In this document: piece by piece, positions 17,535 to 27,567 of the stretch | Layout of the letters: each line of letters begins with the position of its first letter | Position numbering within the stretch: the first letter of the stretch is position 1 | NCBI RefSeq assembly: GCF_028198145.1 | Contig: NZ_CP116338.1 | Span: 2,542,001 to 2,606,000 of the forward strand | Reading direction: 5' to 3' | Source of the DNA: Microbacterium sp. nov. GSS16 | Lineage (GTDB): Bacteria; Actinomycetota; Actinomycetes; Actinomycetales; Microbacteriaceae | Length of the DNA stretch: 64,000 nt | Notes under the pieces: model-generated | Told to the model about the DNA's origin: nothing | The model's input: the letters and a program-made list of their open reading frames with translations, nothing else | Database searches by the model: none | Made by a program: the position numbers and the translations under genes

Positions 17535-19700
17535 TCATTCCGCGCCGAGAGCCTCCCGCAGCAGATGCATCAGCGCAGCCATCTGCACCGACTCGCCCGG
17601 CTCCTCGGCGACAGCCTCGCCGTCGAGCGCGCGGGCGGCGAGCCCCTGCTTCTGGTCGATCAGCTCGGCGATCTTCGTGTCGAGGGTGTGCGCGGCGATG
17701 ATGCGCCACGCGGTCACCGGCTCGTCCTGACCGATGCGGTGCACGCGGTCGATCGCCTGAGTCTGCTCCGCCGCCGTCCAGCTCAGCTCTGCGAGCACGA
17801 CGTTCGAGGCCACCTGCAGGTTGACGCCGACGCCGGCCGCCGTGAGCGAGCAGACCGCCACGCCCACCTCAGGGTCTGTGTTGAACGCGTCGATCGCCTG
17901 CTGGCGCGCGGGGGTCGTCTGGTCGCCTCGGATCGACACCGACTTGATCCCGGCGGCGGCGAAGTGCGCCTCGGCCTGATCCATCACGTCGACGTGCTTG
18001 GCGAAGAACACGACCTTCTCGACCGAGCGCTGCAGCTGTGCCGCGTAATCGGCGGCGAGCAGAGCCTTGGCCTGACCGATCTTGCGCACCATGGTGAAGA
18101 CGTTGTCGCCGCCGGCTCCGGCGGCCTTCGACTCCTCCAGCTCGTTGTGAGCGACGAGGCGCACGATGTCGTCGTCGATGCTCTGCGACACGCTCGAGGA
18201 CCCGCCTGCAGACGACCCGTGCGCGGCGGTGCGCGCCTCGACGATCCGACGGTACTTCGCGGCCATCCGCTCGCCCAGCTCGCGCTCGGCCGCCCGGATG
18301 CCCCGGCCGAACTCGTCGTCCAGCTGCACGGGGAGGTCGGCGATGAGCTTGTCGGGCAGATCCGCTGCGACGTCCTTCTTCTTGCGCCGCACGATGCCCA
18401 TCGAGATGACCGCCTCGCGCGCTTCGGCGTAGAAGGACTTGTCCGCCGGGGTCAGTCCGGTGGCATCCAGCTTCTCCATCAGCTCGCGCTCGGGCTTCTC
18501 GCCGTTCGTCCAGCCGAGGAAGCGCCAGATCGCGTCGAAGTCCTCGACGTCGTTGATCAGCGGAGTGCCCGTCAGCGCGAGCATGAGCGGGTTGCGCTCG
18601 CGGTCACGGATGCGACTCGCGAGAGCCAGCACGTTCTGCGAGCGATGCGACGACAGGTTCTTGATGAAGTGCGCCTCGTCGACGACCATGCCCTTCAGGC
18701 CGATGGAGCCGAGCCACGACAGGTGCCTGTCGAGGATCTCGTAGTTGACGATGAAGACGTCGGCGAAGGCGTCGATGTCGGCCCCGTCGCCCTGGATCAC
18801 GGCGGCCCGGCGCTGCGGCGTCCAGCGCTCGACCTCGCGCGCCCAGTTCATCTTGACGACGTTGGGAACGACGACGAGCAGCGGGTACGCGTTCGCGACC
18901 GAGGCGGCGAGCACCGACTGCGCCGTCTTGCCGAGTCCCGGCTCATCGGCGAGCAGGAAGCTGCGATGACCTGAGCGCACCGCCTCGACGAAGCGCGACT
19001 GATGCACCATGACCTCGCGCCCCTTGGGCGAGATGTGGTCGTACTCGGGCGTCGGGGGCAGCTCCATCGTGGCCGCTCCCCCACCGGCACCCGACTCGAA
19101 CGCCTTGTACAGCGGACCCATCAGCTCCCATCCGTCGAGCCGGCGGCGCGGCACGGCGGCGGGGCGGGGGGTCAGATCGGGCGGGAGGAAGGGCGACGCC
19201 AGCAGACGCGACTCGACCGACGGCGGGGTGACCTGCTTCTCTGCGAGAGCGGCCGGAACCACGGGGGTCTGCACGATCGGGGCGACGTCGGTGATCACCA
19301 GCTCCTCGGGGGCGAGCTCGGCCCCCGACTCGAGCAGCCAGTCGCGACGCATGCGCTTCGCGACCGGCGAGGTGGCCTGATCAGCCTCGAGCAGCTGGAT
19401 CAGCGATGTGTCGCGGGCGGCCGTCTTCGCGAGGATCGTGGCGACCCCGTCGAGCCGCTTGAGCAGCTCGACCCTGGCCGCGTCCGTCAGCTCGCCGTCG
19501 GCCTTGACCCTGGCGCGCTCCTCACGCACCAGAAAGGCGATCACCTGGAACTTCACCCGGTTGGTCGGGCCCAGCTTGGCCCGCTGCGCCTTCGCCTCGA
19601 TCTCGCGCACCTTGCGCGCGAGGATCGGGATCAGCGGCGCCTCTTCGTCTCGACGGGACGTCTTCTTTCGCCGCGGGGCGGCGGTCGCCGTGCTCGGCAT
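17535..19700 (-). CDS. SNF2-family DEAH-box helicase/ATPase
   Basis: Swi2/Snf2 DNA-dependent ATPase, 721 residues. Residues 1-200 are a poorly recognisable, partly helical N-terminal region without a known domain. The RecA-like core follows with DEPGLGKT (252-259, motif I), DEAH (341-344), ALTGTPLIND (motif III), and a second lobe ending in QAIDRVHRIGQ (motif VI, about 663-673). Such proteins translocate along duplex DNA and remodel bound protein. The ATG at 19700 is directly preceded by AGGAGGAG. It lies downstream of the lipoprotein gene but 167 bases away. No restriction or defence partner is adjacent, so the role is unknown. Confidence 0.88.
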   Translation of the reverse strand: MPSTATAAPRRKKTSRRDEEAPLIPILARKVREIEAKAQRAKLGPTNRVKFQVIAFLVREERARVKADGELTDAARVELLKRLDGVATILAKTAARDTSLIQLLEADQATSPVAKRMRRDWLLESGAELAPEELVITDVAPIVQTPVVPAALAEKQVTPPSVESRLLASPFLPPDLTPRPAAVPRRRLDGWELMGPLYKAFESGAGGGAATMELPPTPEYDHISPKGREVMVHQSRFVEAVRSGHRSFLLADEPGLGKTAQSVLAASVANAYPLLVVVPNVVKMNWAREVERWTPQRRAAVIQGDGADIDAFADVFIVNYEILDRHLSWLGSIGLKGMVVDEAHFIKNLSSHRSQNVLALASRIRDRERNPLMLALTGTPLINDVEDFDAIWRFLGWTNGEKPERELMEKLDATGLTPADKSFYAEAREAVISMGIVRRKKKDVAADLPDKLIADLPVQLDDEFGRGIRAAERELGERMAAKYRRIVEARTAAHGSSAGGSSSVSQSIDDDIVRLVAHNELEESKAAGAGGDNVFTMVRKIGQAKALLAADYAAQLQRSVEKVVFFAKHVDVMDQAEAHFAAAGIKSVSIRGDQTTPARQQAIDAFNTDPEVGVAVCSLTAAGVGVNLQVASNVVLAELSWTAAEQTQAIDRVHRIGQDEPVTAWRIIAAHTLDTKIAELIDQKQGLAARALDGEAVAEEPGESVQMAALMHLLREALGAE

Positions 19701-19867
19701 GCTCCTCCTGAGCGTGAGTACCGGTCATCCGGCGGGGCCGGAAGCTGCTCTCCGTGAGCGGCTCCGATGAGGCGACCGCGAGGATGCGGAGTGCGAGGGT
19801 CGGGTGCGGACCTGGTCAGAAACGCGGATGCCAGAACCCTCGCCAACAGTCTACGCCATGCCCGAGG

Positions 19868-20500
19868 TCATCCCCAGAGCTGTGCGACCATGTCGTCGGC
19901 GTACCCTGCCATGTCGGCGTTGATCCACTTCGTCGACAGCCACGCGTTGGCCCGGAAGACGTGGATCTCGCCGATCGCACCGGGCATCTCGCCTTCGAAC
20001 TTCTCCTCGGCGAGGCAGCGCGTCTGCTGCGGGTCGCCGTCGACGACCTGGCAGTCCGATCCCGCGGCGCGGTACGCATCACGCAGGACCTCCGACTGCT
20101 CTGCGTCGACGAGTGCGACCGTCGTCGCGATGCCGACCTCCGACGCCACTCCCCACGTGCAGCGCAGGTGCGGAAGACTCTCGATCATCTGCACCGCCAC
20201 CGGCAGGTCGGTCGAAGGCATGGTCAGCGTCGGGTCGTTCGCCGGCAGATGCGCCGCGGTGAGGCGATCGCGCATCGACGCGCTGAAGACGTCCTCGCAT
20301 GCTGCGGGCAGCTCGATCGAGTCGTCGGCGGGTGCCGCCGTGCTCGAAGGACCCGCTGAAGGCGTGCCCGTGCTCGCGGGGCCAGGGCTGGCTGTCGACG
20401 TGTCACCCGCCGTGGGGTCCGGCGTGCCGGGCGTGCAGGCGGTCAGCGAGACGGCGATGATCGCGCCGCTGACGATGGCGAGACGCATACGAGCGGACAT
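19868..20500 (-). CDS. Putative lipoprotein of unknown function
   Basis: 210 residues with a signal peptide and lipobox LTAC (Cys22). A low-complexity Ser/Thr/Pro/Gly/Ala linker follows (about 25-58), then a globular C-terminal domain with four Cys (two around AACEDVF/LRCTWG and two in SDCQVVDGDPQQTRC), suggesting disulfides outside the membrane. No family recognised; the fold could resemble DUF3558-type actinobacterial lipoproteins, but this is a guess. The ATG at 20500 lies six bases after TAGCAT (leaderless), so it is transcribed separately from ribF. Confidence 0.75.
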   Translation of the reverse strand: MSARMRLAIVSGAIIAVSLTACTPGTPDPTAGDTSTASPGPASTGTPSAGPSSTAAPADDSIELPAACEDVFSASMRDRLTAAHLPANDPTLTMPSTDLPVAVQMIESLPHLRCTWGVASEVGIATTVALVDAEQSEVLRDAYRAAGSDCQVVDGDPQQTRCLAEEKFEGEMPGAIGEIHVFRANAWLSTKWINADMAGYADDMVAQLWG

Positions 20501-20565
20501 GCCCCGATGCTACTCGCCCCCGGTCGCAGCGCCGAGCGGGCCGATGAACTCGTTTGCACGGCCGG

Positions 20566-21516
20566 TCAGCGGTGGCCGAGCAGTCGCTCGCGCGCGACCG
20601 ACACGTCGTCCGCCATCTGCGCGATGAGCGCATCCATGCCCTCGAACGCCACCATGCCGCGCAGATGGTCGGTGAACTCGACCGTCACACGATGCCCGTA
20701 CAGATCGAGTCCGGTCTCATCCAGCACATGCGCCTCGACCTGGCGGCGCTCGACGTCGTCGAAGGTCGGGTTGGTTCCGACCGAGATCGCCGCGGGATGC
20801 CGGATGCCCGTGACGTGGTCGTCGAGCCATCCCGCGTACACGCCGTCGGCCGGCGCGAGGGCGTCGATCATCTCAGACAGGTTGGCGGTCGGGAATCCGA
20901 GTTCCCGGCCGCGCTTGAGCCCGTGCACGACCTCGCCGGTGACGGTGACCGGCCGCCCCAGCACGGTGGCCGCTTGGGCGACCTCACCGGCGGCGAGCAG
21001 CTCGCGCACCCAGGTCGACGACACCCTGCGGCCGCCGCCCTCGGGGGTGACGTCGTCGATCACGTCGACGCTGAAGCCGTACTGCGGGCCGAGCTTCTGC
21101 AGCAGTGCGGGATCGCCCGCGCCGCCGCGACCGAAGCGGAAGTCCCTGCCGACGAGGATCATCGCGGCGTGCAGGGAGTCGACCAGGATCTCGCGGACGA
21201 AGTCCTCGGCGGCCAGTGCCGCCAGTGCGCGGTCGAAAGTGAGCACCAGGGTGGCGTCCAGGTCGAGCTCGCCGAGGAGCTCGACCTTGCGGTCGGTCGC
21301 GACGACGTTCTCCGGGCACAGCTCTGGACGAAGCACCTCGAGCGGGTTGCGGTCGAAGGTCACGGCGACGGTGCGAGCCCCGATCGCGCGCGCATCCTCA
21401 CGCATCCGCTCGATCACCGCTCGATGCCCCACGTGCACGCCGTCGAACTTCCCGATGGCGACGACCGAGCGGCCGAAGTCGGGCGGCACGTCAGCGGGAT
21501 CGCGGAAGACGATCAT
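20566..21516 (-). CDS. ribF: Bifunctional riboflavin kinase/FMN adenylyltransferase
   Basis: Makes FMN and FAD from riboflavin, 316 residues. The N-terminal nucleotidyltransferase domain has AIGKFDGVHVGHRAVI (20-35, the HxGH site) and DFRFGRGGAGD (about 147-157). The C-terminal riboflavin kinase domain has GRELGFPTANL (about 207-217), the VYAGW strand and the final VEFTDHLRGMVAFEG. The ATG overlaps the stop of the upstream membrane-protein gene (ATGA), so translation is coupled. It is the last gene of the set 22345 to 20566. Confidence 0.95.
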   Translation of the reverse strand: MIVFRDPADVPPDFGRSVVAIGKFDGVHVGHRAVIERMREDARAIGARTVAVTFDRNPLEVLRPELCPENVVATDRKVELLGELDLDATLVLTFDRALAALAAEDFVREILVDSLHAAMILVGRDFRFGRGGAGDPALLQKLGPQYGFSVDVIDDVTPEGGGRRVSSTWVRELLAAGEVAQAATVLGRPVTVTGEVVHGLKRGRELGFPTANLSEMIDALAPADGVYAGWLDDHVTGIRHPAAISVGTNPTFDDVERRQVEAHVLDETGLDLYGHRVTVEFTDHLRGMVAFEGMDALIAQMADDVSVARERLLGHR

Positions 21517-21932
21517 GCCGCCTCACCCTGCGGCCGGTGCGTGCGCAGCCACCACAGCCCGAACACGGGCAGCACGAGCGGAATGAAGATGTAGCCCATC
21601 CCGAAGTACGACCAGACGCTGTCGTGGCCGAACAGCGCCGGCGCAAGCAGGCTCAGGGCGCCGACCACGATCACACCGGTCAGCTCGAAGACGATCGCGA
21701 TCCAGGCGACGGTGTACCAGCCACGGCGGTGCGCCAGCACGAGCGCCAGCGTCGCGAGGATGTACACCGCGGCGGCCAGCGCCGAGAGGCTGTAGGCGAG
21801 CGGCGCCTCATCGAAGCGGCGCACCACCTGGACGAAGCTGCGACCGGTGGCCGCCAGAGCCATCACGGCGTAGACGATGACGAGGACTCGGCCGATACCC
21901 GTCATCCGGGCGCGCGAAACGGTGTGGGACAT
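21513..21932 (-). CDS. Small membrane protein with four helices
   Basis: 139 residues with four predicted membrane segments: RVLVIVYAVMALAATGRSF, AYSLSALAAAVYILATLALVLA, VAWIAIVFELTGVIVVGALSLL, and the last in YIFIPLVLPVFGLWWL. It matches a small uncharacterised actinobacterial family usually found beside ribF/truB. The start ATG 21932 (MSHTVS) is about 10 bases after TAAGAT; ATG 21944 (MDDAMS) is the alternative. It is coupled to ribF through a 4-base overlap. Function unknown. Confidence 0.7.
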   Translation of the reverse strand: MSHTVSRARMTGIGRVLVIVYAVMALAATGRSFVQVVRRFDEAPLAYSLSALAAAVYILATLALVLAHRRGWYTVAWIAIVFELTGVIVVGALSLLAPALFGHDSVWSYFGMGYIFIPLVLPVFGLWWLRTHRPQGEAA

Positions 21933-21976
21933 TGCGTCGTCCATCTTACGCGCGTCGGCGACACGGGCCGACGGCA

Positions 21977-22345
21977 TCACGCGACCTGGATGGTCCAGAT
22001 CGCGTTCATCCGCCACAGCATGATCGCCAGCGACAGGCCGATCACACCCAGGATGACCGTGCTCCACCTGGTTCGATCGATCAGCGCCCATGCCGCACCG
22101 CCGACGGGCAGCAGCACGGCCGAGACGAGGTAGACCCAGAACTCGAGCAGATCCCCGGTGGGAGGATTGCCGGCCAGTGGCGCGACGATCGCCATCACCA
22201 CCTGGGCGATGAGCAGCAGCTCGACCAGCAGCAGGCTGCCGACCGTCCAGTCGCTCGGTCGGCGTCCGGCGAGTCCGGCGACGAGGCAGAACAGCCCTGC
22301 AGCGGATGCGACGACGATCTGCGTCAGGGTGAACCACAGGATCAC
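21977..22345 (-). CDS. Small membrane protein downstream of truB
   Basis: 122 residues, four membrane segments (for example FTLTQIVVASAAGLFCLVAGLAG and WSTVILGVIGLSLAIMLW). The ATG overlaps the truB stop (ATGA), giving coupled translation. No functional domain recognised. Conserved neighbours in Microbacteriaceae suggest a house-keeping membrane role, but nothing specific can be said. Confidence 0.72.
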   Translation of the reverse strand: MILWFTLTQIVVASAAGLFCLVAGLAGRRPSDWTVGSLLLVELLLIAQVVMAIVAPLAGNPPTGDLLEFWVYLVSAVLLPVGGAAWALIDRTRWSTVILGVIGLSLAIMLWRMNAIWTIQVA

Positions 22346-23235
22346 GGCTGAACCTCCGGCATGTTCATGGCGCTCTTGATGTCCTTTCCGCGGGCCTCGA
22401 CCACGCCGACGAGCTGCCCATCGGGGTCGATCGCCGCGACCTCCGAGTCGGCCAGCCGCCCCGCCTGGCCGTGGAGCCGCTTGCCGTGGCGCAGATCCTT
22501 CGCCTCGTCGCCGGTCACAGCCAGCACCGGCATCGTGCGCCCGGCTGCGGCGGCCGGGCTCAGGGTCACGGCACCGGCGAGCCCGTCGATTCCGACGGCG
22601 TCGGCCACGTCGAAGCCGCCCACGCGGGTGCGCCGCAGAGCGGTGAGGTGCCCGCCGACGCCGAGCGCCGCCCCCAGATCCCGGGCCAGGGCGCGGATGT
22701 AGGTTCCCGACGAGCAGTCCACGATGACGTCCACGTCGATGACGCCGTCCTCTCGACGGACGTCGAGCATCTCGAAGCGCGAGACGGTGACCTGCCGTGC
22801 GGCGAGGTCGACCTGCTCGCCCGCTCGCACGCGGTCGTACGCGCGTCGTCCGTCGACCTTGATCGCCGAGACCGAACTCGGCACCTGCGAGATCGCGCCG
22901 GTGAGGGCGGCGACGCCTGCCGCGATGCCGCCATCGGTCACGGTTTCGACATCAGCGCGCTCGGCGGTCTCGACCGTCTCACCCTCGGCGTCGTCCGTCG
23001 TGGTGCGCGCGCCGAGCCGGATGGTCGCGGTGTAGGTCTTGTCGGCGCCGACGATGTACGTGAGCAGCCGGGTGGCCCCTTCGATGCCGATCACCAGAAG
23101 TCCGGTGGCCATGGGGTCGAGGGTGCCGGCATGTCCGACCTTGCGGGTGCCGAAAGCGCGCCGGGTGCGGGCGACGACGTCGTGGCTGGTCAGCCCGCCG
23201 GGCTTGTCGACGAGCAGGATGCCGGGTGAGACCAT
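22342..23235 (-). CDS. truB: tRNA pseudouridine(55) synthase
   Basis: Isomerises U55 in the T-loop of tRNAs, 297 residues. Seen: GILLVDKPGGLTSHDVV (5-21), the catalytic VGHAGTLDPMATG with Asp40, AYDRVRAGE and SSGTYIRALARDLG. The C-terminal PUA-like region follows. The ATG 23235 is six bases after TAGGCT (leaderless). The divergent mutY promoter lies only about 50 bases away with the same architecture. Confidence 0.95.
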   Translation of the reverse strand: MVSPGILLVDKPGGLTSHDVVARTRRAFGTRKVGHAGTLDPMATGLLVIGIEGATRLLTYIVGADKTYTATIRLGARTTTDDAEGETVETAERADVETVTDGGIAAGVAALTGAISQVPSSVSAIKVDGRRAYDRVRAGEQVDLAARQVTVSRFEMLDVRREDGVIDVDVIVDCSSGTYIRALARDLGAALGVGGHLTALRRTRVGGFDVADAVGIDGLAGAVTLSPAAAAGRTMPVLAVTGDEAKDLRHGKRLHGQAGRLADSEVAAIDPDGQLVGVVEARGKDIKSAMNMPEVQP

Positions 23236-23241
23236 CCCTCA

Positions 23242-23302
23242 AGCCTAGAGCGTGCACATCGGCACACCGACGCGTCGAGCCGGTAGTCCGGCGGCTTAGG
23301 CT
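23242..23302. promoter_or_regulatory. Divergent leaderless promoters for truB and mutY
   Basis: On the minus strand TAGGCT (23247 to 23242) precedes the truB ATG by six bases; on the plus strand TAGGCT (23297-23302) precedes the mutY ATG by six bases. Both transcripts should start at the A of the start codon. Confidence 0.7.
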
Positions 23303-23308
23303 GGTCGG

Positions 23309-24211
23309 ATGCCCGTGTCCTGCTCGCAGTCAGCCGACGCGTGGCGCGGAGCGCTGCTCGACTGGTACGCCGCGACCGCGCGCGACCTGCCGTGGCGGCG
23401 CGCCGAGTTCGCCGTGGAGTACGGCGCGTGGGGCACGCTGGTGAGCGAGTTCATGCTGCAGCAGACGCCCGTGACCCGGGTCATCCCGCACCTCGACGCG
23501 TGGCTGCGCCGCTGGCCGACTCCGGCCGCCATGTCGAGCGCCTCGCCTGCCGAGGTCGTGCATCAGTGGGCGAACCTCGGCTATCCACGGCGGGCGCTGT
23601 GGCTGCACAGGGCGGCGACCGAGATCGTCGAGAATCACGACGGCACCGTGCCGCGCGACGTACCTGCGCTGCTCGCGCTGGCCGGCATCGGCGAGTACAC
23701 CGCGCGCGCCGTGGCGGTCTTCCATTACGGCGACCGGCACCCGGTCGTCGACACGAACACGCGCCGCGTGATCGCCAGGGCGGTCGACGGGCGCTCCCAG
23801 CCCGATCCGCCGGCGAAGCGGGATCTCGCCAGGATGGCCGACCTGCTGCCAGATGACGTCGCCGAGTCGGCGATCTTCAACGCCGCCATGATGGAGCTGG
23901 GAGCGGTGGTCTGCACGGCGCGCGCACCGAAGTGCGGCGTCTGCCCTCTGGCATCCGGATGCGCGTGGCTGGCCGCAGGCCGGCCCGACACCGGTGATTC
24001 GCGTCGCCGGCAGGCGCGCTTCGAGGGATCGGATCGTCAGGCACGCGGAGCGGTGCTCCGAGCGCTGCGTCTCGCACCCGAGCACCGGCTGGCGGCGGAC
24101 GTGGTCGCGGCCGACTGGCCGGATGCTGCTCAGCGCGATCGCGCGATCGACTCGCTCATCGCCGACGGGCTCATCGAGGCAGTCGGCGGAGCGCTGCTGC
24201 TGCCCCGCTGA
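23309..24211 (+). CDS. mutY: A/G-specific adenine DNA glycosylase
   Basis: Removes adenine opposite 8-oxoguanine, 300 residues. Seen: SEFMLQQTPV (catalytic Glu47), the helix-hairpin-helix LAGIGEYTARAV (about 124-135), PVVDTNTRRV (Asp148), and the four-Cys FeS loop with exact C-x6-C-x2-C-x5-C spacing (CTARAPKCGVCPLASGC). The C-terminal NUDIX-like 8-oxoG recognition domain is absent; a short winged-helix-like tail follows instead. Actinobacterial MutYs are often this short. Leaderless ATG. Confidence 0.93.
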   Translation: MPVSCSQSADAWRGALLDWYAATARDLPWRRAEFAVEYGAWGTLVSEFMLQQTPVTRVIPHLDAWLRRWPTPAAMSSASPAEVVHQWANLGYPRRALWLHRAATEIVENHDGTVPRDVPALLALAGIGEYTARAVAVFHYGDRHPVVDTNTRRVIARAVDGRSQPDPPAKRDLARMADLLPDDVAESAIFNAAMMELGAVVCTARAPKCGVCPLASGCAWLAAGRPDTGDSRRRQARFEGSDRQARGAVLRALRLAPEHRLAADVVAADWPDAAQRDRAIDSLIADGLIEAVGGALLLPR

Positions 24212-24223
24212 ACAGCACGGGTG

Positions 24224-24652
24224 TCAGTCCTCGTCCTCCTCGTCGCGACGATACGGGTCGGCTTCGCCTGCGTGCGTGGCGGAGGACGCCAGTCTCGCCA
24301 CCTCGGCGTCGCGCTCGCGCGCCTCCCGAAGGAGGTCGGCGATGTGACCAGCGCTCTCGGGCAGCGCATCCGGGATGAACTCGAGCGTGGGAACGAGGCG
24401 CACGTTGAGCTGCCGACCGACCTCCTTGCGCAGCAGTCCGGTCGCCGACGTGAGCGCCGCGCCGCTGGCGACGCGCTCCTCGTCCGTGCCGAGCACGGTG
24501 TAGAACACCGAGGCGTGCTGCAGGTCGCCCGAGACGCGCACCTCCGTGATGGTCACGAATCCGAGACGCGGATCGCGCAGCCCCTTCTCGAGACGCTCGG
24601 CGAGGATGACGCGGATGCGGTCCGCCAGACGTGCCTGTCGTTCTCCAGCCAT
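24224..24652 (-). CDS. rbfA: 30S ribosome-binding factor A
   Basis: Late 30S maturation and cold-adaptation factor, 142 residues. The KH-like fold core is seen: RQARLADRIRVILAERLEKGLRDPRLGFVTITEVRVSGDL starts the protein and FIPDALPESAGHIADLLREARE follows. A charged tail (RRDEEDED) ends it. The ATG 24652 has AAAGGAG at good spacing. It is the last gene of nusA-ylxR-infB-rbfA, separated from infB by a hairpin. Confidence 0.94.
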   Translation of the reverse strand: MAGERQARLADRIRVILAERLEKGLRDPRLGFVTITEVRVSGDLQHASVFYTVLGTDEERVASGAALTSATGLLRKEVGRQLNVRLVPTLEFIPDALPESAGHIADLLREARERDAEVARLASSATHAGEADPYRRDEEDED

Positions 24653-24672
24653 TTTCACTCCTTTGGTGACGA

Positions 24673-24700
24673 ATGAGGGGCGCCCGCAGGCGCCCCTCAT
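24673..24700 (-). terminator. Intercistronic hairpin between infB and rbfA
   Basis: Perfect 12-bp stem ATGAGGGGCGCC/GGCGCCCCTCAT with a 4-base loop. It starts 14 bases after the infB stop and ends 21 bases before the rbfA start. No T-run follows, so partial termination or 3'-end protection of infB mRNA is possible. Confidence 0.6.
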
Positions 24701-24713
24701 CGTGCCGTATGGA

Positions 24714-27473
24714 TCAGCCGCGAGGCTTCTCGACCATCTCGGTGGTCTCGATCTCGTCGCCGATCTGGATGTCGTTGTACTTGCCCAGGCCGATACCCGC
24801 CTCGAAGTCCGTGCGGACCTCGGTGACGTCGTCCTTGAAGCGACGCAGCGACTCGATGGCCAGGCCATCGGCGATGACGACGCCGTCGCGGATGACGCGC
24901 GCCTTGGCATTGCGCGTGATCGTTCCGGAGCGGACGATGACACCGGCGATGTTGCCGAACTTCGAGGAGCGGAACACCTCGCGGATCTCGGCCACACCCG
25001 ACTGGACCTCTTCGAACTCGGGCTTGAGCAGGCCCTTGAGCGAGTTCTCGATCTCGTCGATCGCGGAGTAGATCACCGAGTAGAACCGCACGTCGACGCC
25101 CTCGCGGGCGGCGGCCTCGCGGGCCTTGGTGTCGGGGCGGACGTTGAAGCCCACGATGATCGCGTTGTCGATCGTCGCCAGGTTCACATCCGACTCGGTG
25201 ATCGCACCGACGCCGCGGTGGATGATGCGCAGCTGAACCGAGTCGTCGACCTCGATCTTGAGCAGCGATTCCTCCAGCGCCTCGACGGCACCGGAGACGT
25301 CGCCCTTGATGATGAGGTTGAGCGTCTCGACCTTGCCCTCTTCGAGCGCCCGGGTGAAGTCCTCGAGCGAGATGCGCTTGCGGGCCTTGGCCAGCAGGGC
25401 GTTGCGCTCGACGGCCTCACGCTTCTCAGCGATCTGGCGCGCCATGCGGTCCTCGTCCGTGACGATGAAGACGTCACCGGCGCGCGGCACCGAGTTCAGA
25501 CCCTGCACCTGCACCGGGCGCGACGGGAAGGCCTCGGAGACCGACTCGCCGTTCTCGTCGAGCATCGCCCGGACGCGGCCGTACGCGGTGCCGGCGACGA
25601 TCGCGTCGCCGACGCGCAGCGTTCCGGACTGGATCAGCACGGTGGCGACCGAACCACGGCCCTTGTCGAGCTTCGCCTCGATGGCGACACCGCGGGCTGC
25701 CTTGTTCGGGTTGGCCGTCAGGTCGAGACCCGCGTCGGCGGTCAGCAGGACCGCGTCGATCAGCTCCTGGATACCCGTGCCCTGGCGAGCCGAGACGTCG
25801 ACGAACATGACGTCGCCGCCGTACTCCTCGGCGACCAGCCCGTACTCGGTGAGCTGCTGGCGCACCTTGGCCGGGTTGGCCTCGGGCTTGTCGACCTTGT
25901 TGACGGCGACCACGATCGGGACATCGGCGGCCTGCGCGTGGTTGAGCGCCTCCACCGTCTGCGGCATGATGCCGTCGTCGGCGGCGACCACCAGGATCGC
26001 GATGTCGGTGACCTGAGCACCACGGGCACGCATGGCGGTGAACGCCTCGTGACCGGGGGTGTCGATGAAGGTCACGGCACGGTCGATGCCGTCGTGCTCG
26101 GTCCAGATCTGGTATGCACCGATGTGCTGCGTGATGCCGCCGGCCTCGCCCTCGATGACGTTGGACTGGCGGATCGCGTCGAGCAGTCGGGTCTTACCGT
26201 GATCGACGTGACCCATGACCGTGACCACGGGCGGGCGGATCTCGAGATCCTCGTCGCTCTCGGCCTCGAGCTCGGCCGCCAGGTCGAGGCCGAAGCCCTC
26301 GAGGAGCTCCTTGTCCTCGTCCTCGGGCGAGACCATCTGGATCTTGTAGCCCAGCTCCTCGCCGAGCACCTCGAAGGTCGCCTCGTCGAGCGACTCGGTG
26401 GCCGTGGCCATCTCACCCAGGTTGAACAGGATCGTCACCAGGGTGCCAGGCTGCACGGTGTAGCCGTTCAGAGCCTCGAGCTTGTCGGCGAAGTCCGCGA
26501 TGGATGCGCCGCGGCGCAGACGGATGATCTCGCCGTTGCCCTTCGAGACGTTGACGCCGCCGACGACCGGCGCCGACCGCATCTCGAACTCTTGGCGCTT
26601 CGCCCGACGCGACTTGCGCTGCTTACTCTTGCCGCCGCCCTTGCCGAAGGCGCCTGCGGTTCCGCCACCGGGGCCACGACCGCGGCCACCGCCGCCGCCG
26701 GGACGACCGGCGAAGCCGCCGCCCGGACGCTGGAAGCCGCCGCCTGCACCTGCACCGGCGCCGCCGGGACGGCCGGGAGCGCCGGGACGCTGCTGGAACG
26801 GTGCACCGGGACGTCCGCCCTGACCGCCGCGCGCGCCACCGGGACGACCGGGACGCGGGGCGCCGACGCGGGGGGACCCAGGACGCGGAGCCTGCGGACG
26901 CGGGATGTTGCCGGGGGTGGGTCGCTGGCCCATGCCCTGAGCCGAGGCGAAGGGGTTGTTGCCCGGGCGAGGGCCTGCGGGGCGCTGCCCCATGCCCTGA
27001 GCCGACGAGAACGGGTTGTTGCCGGGGCGCGGGGCGCCGGGCTTCGGGGCACCGCCGGGCTTCGGGGCGCTGTCACCCGCGGGGGCGCTGCCACCGGGCT
27101 TGGGAGCCGACGGTTTGGCGGGTCCGGGCGTGGGCGCGCCGGACGTCGCCGCGGGAGCGGCAGGCTCAGCGGGCGTCTCGACGGCGGCCTCGGCCGGAGC
27201 CGTCTTCTTGGCGGGACCCGGCTTGGGTCCGGGGGTCGGCGCCTTGGGCGAGGTGACCGCGGACTTCGCCGCCGGCTTCGCCTCGGTCTTCTCGGCCGGC
27301 TTCGCGTTGGGGTCGGCCTCGATCGCAGCGCGCAGCTTGCGCGCCACCGGGGGCTCCACCGTCGAAGACGGGCTCTTCACGAACTCGCCGAGCTCCTTGA
27401 GCTTCGCGAGTGCGAACTTGCTGTCAACGCCGAGTTCAGCGGCGATCTCGTGCACACGTGGTTTGGCAGCCAC
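24714..27473 (-). CDS. infB: Translation initiation factor IF-2
   Basis: GTPase that places fMet-tRNA on the 30S subunit, 919 residues. Residues 1-50 are an IF2_N domain. Residues about 60-300 are a Pro/Gly/Ala/Arg-rich disordered region with two copies of [18 protein letters not shown] second IF2_N follows, then the G domain with GHVDHGKT (about 420) and NKVDKP, and domains II-IV ending in [17 protein letters not shown]. The start is GTG 27473 behind AGGAG. Long GC-rich linkers are typical of actinobacterial IF-2. Confidence 0.96.
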   Translation of the reverse strand: MAAKPRVHEIAAELGVDSKFALAKLKELGEFVKSPSSTVEPPVARKLRAAIEADPNAKPAEKTEAKPAAKSAVTSPKAPTPGPKPGPAKKTAPAEAAVETPAEPAAPAATSGAPTPGPAKPSAPKPGGSAPAGDSAPKPGGAPKPGAPRPGNNPFSSAQGMGQRPAGPRPGNNPFASAQGMGQRPTPGNIPRPQAPRPGSPRVGAPRPGRPGGARGGQGGRPGAPFQQRPGAPGRPGGAGAGAGGGFQRPGGGFAGRPGGGGGRGRGPGGGTAGAFGKGGGKSKQRKSRRAKRQEFEMRSAPVVGGVNVSKGNGEIIRLRRGASIADFADKLEALNGYTVQPGTLVTILFNLGEMATATESLDEATFEVLGEELGYKIQMVSPEDEDKELLEGFGLDLAAELEAESDEDLEIRPPVVTVMGHVDHGKTRLLDAIRQSNVIEGEAGGITQHIGAYQIWTEHDGIDRAVTFIDTPGHEAFTAMRARGAQVTDIAILVVAADDGIMPQTVEALNHAQAADVPIVVAVNKVDKPEANPAKVRQQLTEYGLVAEEYGGDVMFVDVSARQGTGIQELIDAVLLTADAGLDLTANPNKAARGVAIEAKLDKGRGSVATVLIQSGTLRVGDAIVAGTAYGRVRAMLDENGESVSEAFPSRPVQVQGLNSVPRAGDVFIVTDEDRMARQIAEKREAVERNALLAKARKRISLEDFTRALEEGKVETLNLIIKGDVSGAVEALEESLLKIEVDDSVQLRIIHRGVGAITESDVNLATIDNAIIVGFNVRPDTKAREAAAREGVDVRFYSVIYSAIDEIENSLKGLLKPEFEEVQSGVAEIREVFRSSKFGNIAGVIVRSGTITRNAKARVIRDGVVIADGLAIESLRRFKDDVTEVRTDFEAGIGLGKYNDIQIGDEIETTEMVEKPRG

Positions 27474-27567
27474 AATTCTCCTGTCTGGGTCGGTCCGCCC
27501 AGGCAGGGCAGACCACTAGTCGCGGACGGGTCTCATTTCGAGCCGTTCACTTTGTTTCCATAGCCGT

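Noticed and set aside
24546..27563. A 1005-codon open frame on the plus strand
   Set aside because: Antisense shadow of infB; its composition is Asp/Leu/Gly/Arg-rich and lacks any domain, whereas the minus-strand frame is a perfect IF-2.
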